From NCBI GenBank assembly GCA_961205875.1, contig OY540818.1:16032761-16096760 (forward strand): a DNA stretch of 64,000 nucleotides, written 5' to 3'. Positions within the stretch are counted from its first letter, which is position 1; each line of letters opens with the position of its first letter. The stretch comes from Sialis fuliginosa. Lineage: Eukaryota > Arthropoda > Insecta > Megaloptera > Sialidae. Positions 27,801 to 37,800 of this stretch are shown here, piece after piece. The position numbers and the translations under genes are program-made. The notes under the pieces are model-generated. The model saw only the letters and a list, made by a program, of their open reading frames with translations. It searched no databases and was not told the origin of the DNA.

Positions 27801-30800
27801 CAGATGTATTCAAGATTGTAGCTCACAAGCAGGGTAAGTTATTGTTTTTATTTATTTTTTTAAATAAAATATTGATGTTATTTGTTATTTTGTAGGATAT
27901 ACAAAGCTGGACCTAAGATGTGCGCGGCGTGCCACTCACAGTGTAGTGGGTCCTGCAATGGACCGGGCCCCGACGACTGTAACCAGTGCAAATTTGTCAA
28001 GGATGGTCCGTTCTGCGTGCCGGCTTGCCCGTCGAGTAAGTACGCCGATAGCGGCGTGTGTTATCCGTGCCACGCTAATTGTGCCGGCGGCTGCACCGGG
28101 CCCATCAACACTGTCGGCACTGGGGGATGTAACTCTTGCCATCGGGCCGTTATAAGCGAACGGGCCACTGTACAAGGTAATTATTGTAATACATAGTGAG
28201 TTAATGTAGTAAAATGCTCAATGGTGTTTGTATTATTGCTTCAGGTTGTCTGGGACAGGACGAGCCGTGTCCGGACGGTTACTATTACGAATGGGTAGGG
28301 CCGCAAGAACAGGGGGCCCTCAAGCCTCTTGCCGGGTATGCCATTTGTAGACAGTGTCATCCGAGGTGTCAGAGATGTACCGGATATGGTTTCCACGAAC
28401 AGGTATGAACAAAAGTTAAACTGTGCGAAAAATTTACAAAATAAAATTTAGGTCAGACGCGTATTAAGGCAGATTTAAGGCCCATTTTGATAAAAGTACA
28501 AATTTTCTCAAAAACTTGTTGATTAAATTGAATCTAGTCGTGTATTAAGGTAGATTTGTAGATTGAAAGGCCTTATGATTGTGTATTCCTTAAATTATTG
28601 TATCTGCAGGTCTGTCAAGAGTGTACGAAATACAAGCGCGGTGAACAATGCGAGGACGAGTGTCCGCTGGACCATTGGTCCGACGATACGAATCACAGAT
28701 GCGTCGCGTGCGACTCGGAGTGCAGGGAGTGTCGCGGCCCGGGGCCCTCCGGCTGTCTCAAGTGTCGGAACTACAAGGTGTTCACTCCCGATACGAACAA
28801 CACTGTGTTTGAGTGCGTGGCCCAGTGTCCGCCTCACGCTTCCCACAAGGTGTTCCCGCAGGACGACGTCGAGCCTTTCTGTTCGGAAGAGCCTCCCAGA
28901 TCCGGTCTGAGAACTGACGACGATCGAACGCCTGCTATTCTAGCCGGGGGAGGCGCTTGCGTCGTTCTGTTGCTTCTATTCTTGGCTTGCGTCAGTTACC
29001 AGTGGAGACGCAAGGCTATAGCTAAAGAAAACGCAGTTAAAATGACGATGGCACTGACTGGACTCGAAGATAACGAACCGCTACGTCCTACGAACGTTCA
29101 ACCGAATCTCGCACGGCTTAGAATCGTAACAGAAGCAGAGTTACGTAAAGGCGGTATTTTAGGATGCGGTGCTTTTGGAACTGTCTTCAAAGGGGTCTGG
29201 GTACCGGAAGGGGAGAATGCTAAGATACCTGTAGCGATCAAAGTCCTCAGGGAGGGCACGGGAGTCAACACGAACAAAGAGTTTCTAGATGAAGCGTACA
29301 TAATGGCGAGCGTAGACCATCCGAACTTGCTACAACTTCTAGCCGTCTGCATGACAAGTGAAATGATGCTCGTTACCCAGCTTATGCCTCTCGGATGTCT
29401 GTTAGATTTCGTGAGGACGCACAAGGACAGAATCGGCTCCAAAGCGCTCTTGAACTGGTGCACGCAGATCGCAAAGGGCATGTCGTATCTAGAAGAGAAC
29501 AGACTGGTCCATCGAGATTTAGCCGCAAGGAACGTACTCGTACAGACTCCCAACTGTGTGAAAATAACCGATTTCGGACTAGCGAAACTTCTGGATATCA
29601 ATGAAGAAGAATATAAAGCTGCAGGTGGGAAAATGCCAATCAAATGGTTGGCCCTTGAATGCATACAGCATCGCATATTCACTCACAAGAGCGACGTGTG
29701 GGCGTTTGGAGTGACCGTTTGGGAGCTACTGACTTACGGGGGACGCCCGTACGAGCATATATCGGCCAAGGATGTTCCGGAACTGTTGGAGAAAGGGGAG
29801 AGACTGCCACAACCCAATATATGCACTATCGACGTGTATATGCTGATGATCAAGTGCTGGATGTTAGACGCTGAGAGCAGACCTGGTTTTAAGGAGCTTG
29901 CAGATGAGTTTGCTAAGATGGCCAGGGACCCTGGACGATATTTGGTTATACCGGGCGATAGGTTGATGAGATTGCCGCATTTTACACAGGTATGTGATAT
30001 TTAGTCTAATCTTTATAAATATCATTTAATTGCTTGATTAAAAACAACTACAAAAATTTTAAAACACTTTAACTAATAATCGCGGCTATACCCAGAAACC
30101 AAGAAAAACATAGATACAATAATAGCATACTAGTAGTGTATTCTCTTATTCGCACCGTTTCAAAAATAATAAAAGAAATTCAAAAATTGATAAGAATGAA
30201 CATCCGTTTCCGGCTTAGTTATTAAGTATTCTATCTTTTATTAGTTTGTCAGATATATTTTTTTTAAATAACAAACACTTATACTGTCAGTATTACATAT
30301 AAGAAAGTCTTGTGGCTTCCCATGGCAGATATTTGAGGTATTATAGGATTCAAATGAATTAATAAATTGAATTGCATAGTATAATTACATTCTCAACGCG
30401 CCTAACGAAGTATAACTGCAAAATCCCAATTTATTAACTTTCAGGAGGCTCGCGAGCACATGCAGAACCTCGTAATCGACACTAGCGATTCTCTAACGTC
30501 CAACGACGAGTACTTGCAGCCTAAATCCCGCGCGCCGATCTCTAGCTCTACGAGCAGCTCCCCGCCGATGTCGTTCAAACCGTGGCCGGGATCCAACGAC
30601 GATAATCACCACAACCGGGCCAAAGAGCTACTACGGTACACGGGGATAGACACCGGAGACAACTCGCGATACTGCAGCGATCCTATGAAGATGCTGTCAC
30701 CGGACGACGACTCCAGCAGTTCGAATAAACGGGAAGCCCATGTCGGTTCTCTGAAATTAGACTTACCACTTGATGAAGATGATTATCTAATGCCGAGTCC

Positions 30801-31134
30801 TCAGCAAGCTCAAACAGTGACGGCGTACGTCGACTTGATAGGCGATTCGAAACATTACGACGGCGCGACTAATTCTTGCTACGGGAATTTCCCGGATTTC
30901 TTGCCGCATGTCACGAAAACTAATATAGATAATCCGGAGTATTTGATGAACGATGCATCTATGCAAACGTTAGGGATACCGACCATTTCCGAAACGGTTC
31001 AAGTGAAAAATAACGGTACTAGAAACGGAACGCCGAAGACTTCGGAAGAAGAATCGGATCACGAGTATTATAACGACTTTGATAGGCTTCAGAGAGAGCT
31101 ACAGCCTTTGAGAAAGAGCGAGACGGCCGTCTGA
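12666..31134 (+). CDS. Egfr: Epidermal growth factor receptor (receptor tyrosine kinase), complete, 9 coding exons
   Basis: Exons, read by hand with frame kept at every join: 12666-12819, 26123-26697, 26753-27047, 27116-27324, 27382-27833, 27896-28176, 28245-28402, 28610-29989, 30445-31134 (TGA). They give 1397 aa, close to fly EGFR. Order: signal peptide (hydrophobic about residues 24-42), L1 domain (about 78-190), cysteine-rich region starting at Cys210, L2 domain (about 360-490), a long second cysteine-rich region typical of insect EGFR, transmembrane segment about 818-838, kinase with GCGAFG loop (893-898), VAIK lysine (919), HRDLAARN (1009-1016), DFG (1029-1031) and activation-loop Tyr1043. 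The tail keeps tyrosine motifs. As a family it binds EGF-like ligands (Spitz, Vein, Gurken types) at the cell surface and drives Ras/MAPK signalling. All catalytic residues are present and no frame break was seen. Confidence 0.97.
13645..13765 (+). repeat. Short dispersed repeat of the ATCGGTTCAGTAGTTTTT type
   Basis: Carries the chain CTAATTCAAG, TAAACTAATTCTAGGGTCTT, then CATCAAAATCGGTTCAGTAG. The same chain, at varied length and decay, recurs at 7311-7430, 9979-10105, 10965-11170, 22918-23032, 35863-35990 and 57998-58085. This kind of tail is common in lepidopteran short retroelements. I could not identify a tRNA-like head or a clear 5' end. Confidence 0.6.
14239..14592. repeat. Terminal-inverted-repeat element, family C copy 1 (internally deleted)
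   Basis: Begins AAGGTACTGGTACCAGTCTTGG and ends near CCATAACTGGTGCCAATC, so the two ends are inverted copies of each other. It matches the reverse complement of 16261-16806 across most of its length but lacks about 190 bp present in that copy. Non-coding, in Egfr intron 1. The superfamily is not clear to me. Confidence 0.7.
16261..16806. repeat. Terminal-inverted-repeat element, family C copy 2 (longest copy)
   Basis: Begins AAGGTAATGGCACCAGTTATGG and ends CCTTGCCAAAACTGG. It lies in the opposite orientation to copy 1 at 14239, so the two form an inverted pair about 1.7 kb apart in Egfr intron 1. It contains a segment (about 16300-16490) missing from copy 1 but present in the copy at 24779. 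No coding frame. Confidence 0.7.
17335..17705. repeat. Dispersed repeat of the GAAGTCGGTTAAAA type
   Basis: Carries ACTGTTAAATTTAGTTATA, ATTTATATGGGACTACCTCA, TTCAAACAAACAAAAATTCA and ends GATTGAAGTCGGCTAA. Matching segments in varying states occur at 2430-2660, 3955-4140, 23895-24000 and 49170-49265. The open frame 17515-17706 within it is not a gene. Family identity is uncertain. Confidence 0.55.
19938..20480. repeat. Dispersed repeat family B, copy 1 (internal deletion)
   Basis: Starts near TTTTGCTTCCTAGCAATATC and ends near GAGGAAGCACTGTGCATTTA. It shares the CACTTTTCGTTCCGTGTCTG, GTCTGTCTGTC and TTAAATGGTTAACCAATGCC blocks with the copies at 37661-38455 and about 46284-47015. About 270 bp containing the 20-bp tandem repeat of the other copies is missing here. 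No coding capacity. Confidence 0.75.
22918..23032 (+). repeat. Short dispersed repeat of the ATCGGTTCAGTAGTTTTT type
   Basis: Contains GACCTGCTCTAATTC, CCTAAACTAATTCTACAG, TTTCTAACAGCGAAAG and AAAATCGGTTCAGTAGTTTT in the same order as the copy at 13645-13765. Located in Egfr intron 1. Confidence 0.6.
24779..25135. repeat. Terminal-inverted-repeat element, family C copy 3 (right end lost)
   Basis: Begins AAGGTACTGCTGGCACCAGTCTTGG and follows copy 2 (16261-16806) through the 'GATGGGCTTCTTTTTTGTAA', 'TTTAATCAATTTAATTGCC' and 'TGAAACAATGTAAAGCAG' segments, then diverges after the ATTGTCATCAAAT segment. Third member of the family in the same intron. Confidence 0.65.
25341..25348. promoter_or_regulatory. 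Perfect cAMP-response-element-like palindrome TGACGTCA upstream of Egfr exon 2
   Basis: TGACGTCA sits inside a locally GC-richer stretch (about 25295-25400), 775 bp before the acceptor of Egfr exon 2. The motif is the consensus for CREB/ATF dimers. Placement in intron 1 could fit an internal promoter or enhancer, but it is an 8-mer and may be chance. Other perfect copies are at 55988, 58165 and 62068. Confidence 0.3.
28610..29989 (+). CDS. Egfr: Egfr coding exon 8 (last cysteine-rich repeats, transmembrane segment, entire kinase domain)
   Basis: A single 1380-bp exon of 460 codons, phase 0 at both ends (acceptor TATCTGCAG, donor CAG|GTATGT). It covers residues 709-1168: cysteine-rich modules, a 21-residue hydrophobic span followed by a basic QWRRK stop-transfer, the juxtamembrane [11 protein letters not shown] segment, and the whole tyrosine kinase through [11 protein letters not shown]. 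All kinase landmarks are intact: glycine loop, Lys919, Asp1011 in HRD, Asp1029 in DFG, the APE-equivalent ALE, and SDVWAFGV. The 194-residue open frame on the opposite strand at 29098-29682 is a shadow of this exon. Confidence 0.97.
30445..31134 (+). CDS. Egfr: Egfr coding exon 9 (C-terminal signalling tail)
   Basis: 229 codons plus TGA, residues 1169-1397. Tyrosine sites visible: DEYLQP (Tyr1191), DDYLMP (Tyr1282), AYVDL (Tyr1296), CYGNF (Tyr1314), NPEYLM (Tyr1334, an NPxY site of the type bound by Shc PTB domains) and HEYYND (Tyr1376/1377). YGNF and YYND fit the YxN preference of Grb2/Drk SH2 domains. The blocks around [13 protein letters not shown], DNPEYL and DHEYYND are shared with fly EGFR, while the serine-rich stretches between them are not. 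Binding partners are inferred from motif only. Confidence 0.93.
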   Translation, partial: EAREHMQNLVIDTSDSLTSNDEYLQPKSRAPISSSTSSSPPMSFKPWPGSNDDNHHNRAKELLRYTGIDTGDNSRYCSDPMKMLSPDDDSSSSNKREAHVGSLKLDLPLDEDDYLMPSPQQAQTVTAYVDLIGDSKHYDGATNSCYGNFPDFLPHVTKTNIDNPEYLMNDASMQTLGIPTISETVQVKNNGTRNGTPKTSEEESDHEYYNDFDRLQRELQPLRKSETAV

Positions 31135-31202
31135 TAGTTGCACAAGCGTGGGTTGATCTTGCCAAATGAAATGTGTATTCCTAAATCTTCGGGTTGTTCG
31201 GA

Positions 31203-31208
31203 AATAAA
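31203..31208 (+). terminator. Proximal polyadenylation signal of Egfr
   Basis: AATAAA 69 bases after the TGA stop, followed within about 10 bases by the GT-rich TATGTTTGTTTCTG. This is the expected layout of an insect cleavage and polyadenylation site. Actual use is inferred. Confidence 0.45.
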
Positions 31209-31742
31209 TAATTATGTTTGTTTCTGATCGTCTGTACAGTACAAGAAAACGGAGATCGAATCTTTGACGGGAATTTCACATACGTTTTTATGCATAACGG
31301 ACGCTTAGTTTGTGATTTTCCGGACGCTTTTTATTTAACGTGAAGTGGTTTTTAATTTAAATCAAATTTACTTACAAAGAACGTTGTTGTTGAAGAAATA
31401 GTGTTAGTACTTAAAATGGACATTCATATATATTGTGGGGTAGCTCTGTAATGCTATAAGTTATTTAAGAATTCTGCAGCACTCAATCAAAAGAATTGCT
31501 TCTCCTTTTCAAGCACGGAATTAAACTTTACAATATTGGAAAACTAGATTAACAAACGGACATTTAAAAACCATTCCAAAATCTGGTTGTTTTTGATGTA
31601 CTTTACGTAAAGGTCTGTAACTGCTAAACAATTCATCAGAATTATTTGAAACTTTAACACGTAAAACTAGACTACAGTTGGACTCCTATAAGTTTGAACC
31701 ATTTAAGTTCGAGTTCCCCTACAACATTTTAAATTTTCCCCT

Positions 31743-32520
31743 ACAAACATTTTAATCAAAGTCAAAAATAGCATTTAATATTAATTTATACGTTCAATTA
31801 TAAAACTATAATACCTCTACGTCTTATTTTCTTGTATTTTAGTCGATATTTGTATGACGAGTTGCAGTTCACTGTAGGAAATTTCACTAAAAAATTTATA
31901 ATTTTTGATTTCGTTAAAAGTGTGTTTATTGTATAGAAAATGACGTGAAAAGTTGTTTGTTTCAAACCGCAGGTCTGTATCTCAAACCGTTCTCGAGATA
32001 TAGCCTCTCAAAGTTTTAGTTTTTTCAAAATTTTGAAGAAAAATGGCTGTAACTTTTGAACGCGTGGTCGGAATTGATTTTAGTTGACGGATTTGGAATC
32101 AGCGTGTCAAAATCTATATAATGACATGTATAATACCTTAAAACTTAAAAAAAAAAAATTCACGAAAAATCGAAAAAATTCAAAGGGGTATACCTTAAAA
32201 AAATGCAGATTTTTGGCCAAAATTTTTTTGTCGGATTTTAAAGTATTATACATGTCATTATATAGATTTTGACACGCTGATTCCAAATCCGTCAACTAAA
32301 ATCAATTCCGACCACGCGTTCAAAAGTTATGGCCTTTTTTCTCCAAAAATTTGAAAAAACTAAAACTTTGAGAGGTCATATCTCGAGAACGGTTTGAGAT
32401 ACAGACCTGCGGTTTGAAACAAACAACTTTTCACGTTATTTTCTATACAATAAACATACTTTTAACGAAATCAAAAATTCTAAATCTTTTAGTGAAATTT
32501 CCTGCAGTGAACTCGGTATT
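31743..32520. mobile_element. Foldback palindromic repeat (family A copy 2) downstream of Egfr stop
   Basis: Arms of about 275 bp at roughly 31870-32145 and 32237-32512 are near-perfect reverse complements around a loop of about 90 bp. The sequence is highly similar to the inner element at 8087-9185 and to 47824-48922, but both termini are lost (the right side stops at CCTGCAGTGAACT), so no target duplication can be seen. The two near-identical 62-residue open frames on opposite strands (32084-32272 and 32107-32295) are by-products of the palindrome. Confidence 0.85.
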
Positions 32521-33905
32521 GTGATGGAAGTGGTACCTTGTATCTTCTAATTCTTAGAATTTACGGTCCCGTAGCTTAGAACTTATATGAGTCCTACTGT
32601 ATATACATTTTAACACCATTCTGAAATCCGTATGATTTATAGTTCCGACACGAGAGTGTTTTTTATTCTAGTAAAATATTAAAGTTTGATTCTTCGCGAA
32701 ATGTTTCTTTTATAATATATTAAAGTGATCTCTTTTTCGATCTTTAATTTCGTAATTCCAGCGTTGAAAAGAAAAAGTGCCATTGTATAATATGGCTGAA
32801 ACAATTGTATATAAGTACGTATACATAAAATTATACATAATTTTATTGAATATATTTTAAATAGTTGGGGTTTCTGCATCGATTTGTGAGTCTAACTCAT
32901 CGGGACTATGTTTAGTTACTGTCTAATATCAATTGTCATGTCTGAAATCCCGAAAAAGAAACTTATTTAGGTACTTCATTAAATTAATTGTTGCTGATTC
33001 AAATATTATTAGGTTTTTCTGGAAAAAACTAAGGTTATGTAAGAATTGAATTAACTGTCAAATTTTGCAGTTCTGATATTAATGCTAGTTTCATTGTTGT
33101 TGGAAGGAGGTTATATAAAATCTTTTTTATTAAACAACAGTTGTTGCGGCTGCCTTCATTGGTGTTGAAATAAGGTTATGTATGAATTAAAAGAAGTAAA
33201 GAAGTGTAAAATAATTCAGTTTTTTCCGGACGACCTAAGAAATACGTCGTTAGTATCGGTAACTGTATACTGTGATAAAAGTTTGCCTTTTTAGATATAA
33301 GAATATAAAATATTTTTTAGTATTACATAATTCAACTATCTTTACAAAAATACTATGCAAAATTGAAATAATTGTAGGTTAAATAAGTTATCATATTAAA
33401 GAAAAAACGTACCTATAACCAAACTTGGTAATTTCTTTTTAGAATTTGACTATTTTTGTGAAGGTGTTTCAATATTGTAATATAACAAACACCCAGTGTC
33501 TTAAAAATATGCATTGTCAAAAATGTGACAATAATTTTACTATTTTACGACTCGTTTAATTTATGGTTTTTAATTCAATGTTATTGTTATTTATAGTTTA
33601 TGCCTTTTTGCCAACTGTCACAAAAATAAATACACAAAATACTTTTAATCGTATATATGTATAATAATTATATTTTTACGTAATTTTTTTATATAAAATA
33701 AAATTCCCTGTTATTCCATTTTAGGTCACAGAAAAATAATCTTAAATAATATTTTTATAGCTCTTTATATGTATTGTGCAACTTGTTCTTACTATTTCCA
33801 TATACAAATATTATAATTGTAAAATATGTATAAAAATTGTAGTTAATGTAAAGATATATGTATACTTAAGATTTTACATAGTTATTCATATTTTTGTATA
33901 GTTGA

Positions 33906-33911
33906 AATAAA
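33906..33911 (+). terminator. Distal polyadenylation signal downstream of Egfr
   Basis: AATAAA in an AT-rich context followed by ATCGTGTATTTTC. If used for Egfr it would place the palindrome at 31743-32520 inside the 3' UTR. It could also be a chance hexamer, since the sequence is AT-rich. Confidence 0.3.
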
Positions 33912-34853
33912 AAATTATATATATATACATCGTGTATTTTCAATTATTTTTTCCTATTCGAAAAAAGTTACATAAATAAAATATAAAAACAGAACATTTC
34001 CTAGCCCTGGTTAAGTTTATAACATGACACATCATCAGTTGGTAGACCTGATATTTCTCTGGTATATATTCGCATGCGTTTATTTTTTAAGTAGTTTTTG
34101 ACAGATGACGATGGTAGGATAAATATAAAGAAAAATCACAATTAATTAGCTTTTTTATTAAATACGTGTAGTTAAAACATTCAGTACATTATTATTATTA
34201 ATAATATTAGTGAGTTTTAGTTATCTTTTACAATAAGCCCGTAATAATTATCAAGTAAGTATATTTATATATTCGATAATTGTTTATTATGTCTTTGTTA
34301 ATGTATTTCAATAATCATTAAGAAACGTATTTTATTATAATGAATTAACAATCAATATTTTATTTGTTGTATTTAATCTCTATTATAACATAGAACCATT
34401 TATAAAATTTAATTTCATATCAGTTCCTAGAATTTTATCCCATTTCCTTTACAAGATAATTTTGTGATACCTAGTTCAAATTCAAAATAGAAAAAAAAAT
34501 TGTTTCGAATTTCTTTTTCAAATTTTAATATGCTATAATTAAAGGATTTTATTGGTTATAAAAGTTATATTTTTCAATTACAGAAGCATGTTAATGCAGT
34601 TTAATGTCTTTATTTTGTGAAAAAGTCATATTAACTTATTTTAAGTTTTTCATATTTTTATTACATTGTTTATAATTATTTTACTCGTTTATCATTGAAA
34701 GTTCTATCTAATTTATAAGAAAATTCCACCTTTAATCTTATTTCAAGCATAATTATTTTATTACATATCATTAATGTTAATCTGCAGATTAGTTACATTT
34801 CTTTGAAAAATCCTATAGGAAATAAATATTTATGTTTTTTCCAGAAAAAAAAC

Positions 34854-37800
34854 ATGCCGATATCTAAGATATGTTGTCTAGGTGCCGGATACGTAGGGGG
34901 GCCTACATGTAGCGTGATAGCTCTCAAATGTCCAAACATTACCGTCACGGTTGTGGATAAGAGCGCCGAGCGGATAGCACAGTGGAACTCTGACAAACTA
35001 CCCATTTACGAAGTAAGAATAATTTTATTTTTATTTTAAGATGTTAGTGGGCCGATCATAGAAATGGTTTTTTTTTCGTTTACAGCCAGGACTGGACGAT
35101 GTAGTGAAAGAATGCAGAGGGAAGAATCTGTTTTTCTCGACGGATATCGACACGGCGATCAAGGAAGCTGAGTTGATATTTATTTCTGTAAATACTCCGA
35201 CAAAAACTTTTGGAAATGGGAGGGTGAGTCTATTTTATGTATTATTTATTTTATTTAGGAAGCTGTTCCTGTTCTTAGAGTTCTATATTTAAAAAAAAAA
35301 ACGGCCTTAGCATTAAAAACCCTGAATACGTATTTTTTTCTATCTTTTTAACGACATTTGTTATTTTGAAAAAAAAAAACATAGATTAAAAAAATATTTT
35401 TAAACAACTAATTAATTGATATGAATTACGAAACGCTTAAATAATTGTGTATATATTTGTTTTTCTTTGGTTAAACAATGTTTATAGCAACAATTAGTTA
35501 CAATGTAAACAATTTAATAAAATATGTATTTTATATATTTATATATATATTTTTTGTTTATACAAGAGAAATAAAAATCTATTGATAATAGTAAAGCAGA
35601 CATGCCTAATCATAATTTATTTAAACTATGCACAATTATGTTGGTTTTAACATATAAACAATTTAATATCAACAATCTAATGTCATGTAATATTTATATA
35701 TATTCTTTTATGTTATTAAAAAACATCAAAACAAAAATGTTGAATTATTAAACGCGTGATTTGATAAATTGTGTCTTCTCAAGCGATCAGCTGCTCTAAA
35801 CACTCACCTAACAATGAAAATTCCATTTAAATCAGTTCAGTAGTGATTCACTAGTGTTTAATGTCACTGCTCAGCTATTTGGTGGAGTAGCGTGTTGGTA
35901 TACAGCTTAAACTAATTCTAGGGTCTTAGGCTTTTGAATAGTGAAAGTCCCATCAAAATCAGTTCGGTAGTTTTTGAGTAAACTAAAAAAATATATTTAC
36001 ATGTTTCTAGAGAAATAATTTTTTGTATAAAGTAAAAATGATTTCAATATAATAAAACATTAATTAATATTGATTGGTTTAGATATAATTGTATTTATTG
36101 AATATATAATTACTTGTAAAATTTGATATTCAATACGTGAAATGAAACATAAATAAAATGAATTAATTAATATTCAAGCGATGTATTCAAGTTTCGTGTT
36201 TTGCATTTTTAGTTTCTGATATTTGCTGTTTCTTAATTTTGTTGTACAAATGTTGAAACCGTGTTCTCAATTTGTTTTAGCGAATATAATAATAATAATA
36301 TAGGTACTTTAAACGAAATCGGGTGGTCGGATTTGATTTTGGTCGACATTTGAAATCAGTGTGTAAAAATCCATATAATAAACATACGCTATCAATTATT
36401 ACTGATTGGAAATCAATTAGTGTTCGATTCTAAATAATTTATTTATAAATGAACTTACAGGTCCGTAATTAGTTAAATATTTAATTAATGTTAATTTTCT
36501 GCCCTTTTGTGATTTTTAACATTATGGGTATATTATTAATAAAATAGAACAATAATATATATGTTATTATGAATGATGTAATCTGTATAAGAAAGTGCAT
36601 AACGTAATATCTTAAGTAATATAAAGGTGATTCATAAACGAGAATTTCAACCAGGTAATTATTATTGTTTGAGGGTCAAAAAATATCACTTCAAAATGAT
36701 ATTTTGAATTATATAAACCGTCTAGTTATTTAGATAAAATATAAAAATAAAATATAAGTAGAACATGCTGGTTTTGAAAAGGTAATAACTCAGTATTTTG
36801 AAAGTTGTACTCATTTTGATCTAAATGTAGTGTTACATAAGATGAGTATTTTAAAACTCAAATACCCAATTGAAAAATTATTTAAGTCTATATTTAAAAT
36901 CAATTAATTTAAATTCGCATTGTTATCCTGCACCCAATTAGAAATCCGTTGCTATATTCAGGATGTTTAATACGACCAATTACAATATTTAACTGCGGTG
37001 GCCTTGGGAATTTAATACAACAATCAATTTTCATGCTATAATAATATTTGCTGTTTTTTTTAAGATTATTTGATCACCTATATGAAAGGATCAAGGTTTT
37101 TGAATCAATTGATCTTAAAGAACTCGTATAATTATTAGCTATATTTACATGGTAATAAAAAATATATGAAGTAATTCAATTACTGTGTTTAAATATAAAA
37201 TTAATATATTTCTTTATTTAGATTTTTATTGCTTCAATGTATTAGTTTTATGTATATTTATTTTGACAATTTAAGGGACGCGCGGCCGATTTGAAGTACG
37301 TCGAAGGCGCGGCACGTATGATAGCCGATATTGCAAACAGCAACAAGATAGTTGTGGAAAAGAGCACTGTGCCAGTTAGGGCAGCCGAGAGTATCTTGCA
37401 CATCCTCAGTGCAAACCAGAGACCCGGTGTATCGTATCAGATACTCTCTAACCCGGAGTTCTTAGCCGAAGGGTCGGCCATAGAGGACCTGGTGAACGCT
37501 GAGAGGGTCCTTATAGGTGGAGAGGATACGACGGAGGGTCATAAAGCTATGGAGGAACTGTGTTGGGTATACGAACATTGGATACCGAGGAAGAATATAC
37601 TTACGACAAATACTTGGTCGTCGGAACTGTCGAAATTGGTAGGGTAAAATAAAAAAACATCTGCCAAGTAAATGCACAGTGCTTCCTCGTGCTAAATTCA
37701 CTAAAACCGATAGTGTTCAGATAAATTGCCTGGCATTGGTTAACCATTTAATTTTTATACAAATTTTACTAAAAAATCTTAGTTCGAATTTTTTCTTAAA

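Larger units (their letters stand above)
31135..34843 (+). other. Egfr 3' UTR/flank and upstream region of UDP-glucose dehydrogenase
   Basis: No coding frame of note. A polyadenylation signal AATAAA at 31203-31208 followed by a GT-rich stretch would give a short 3' UTR. A second AATAAA at 33906-33911, also followed by GTGTATTTT, would give one of about 2.8 kb that includes the palindrome at 31743-32520. The dehydrogenase promoter and an untranslated exon are expected between about 33930 and 34843. A possible donor (CAA|GTAAGT) at 34255 is the only candidate I saw. Confidence 0.6.

Noticed and set aside
29098-29682. 194-residue open frame on the minus strand
   Set aside because: Lies entirely antisense to the Egfr kinase exon, whose codon usage creates it.
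32084-32295. Two almost identical 62-residue open frames on opposite strands
   Set aside because: They are the two arms of the palindrome at 31743-32520 read in each direction; the similarity comes from the inverted repeat.
37639-37647. Continuation of dehydrogenase exon 3 to a stop at 37645-37647
   Set aside because: GTAGGG at 37639 is the donor; joining TTG to GCTGCAAAT at 38494 restores the conserved [12 protein letters not shown] segment.
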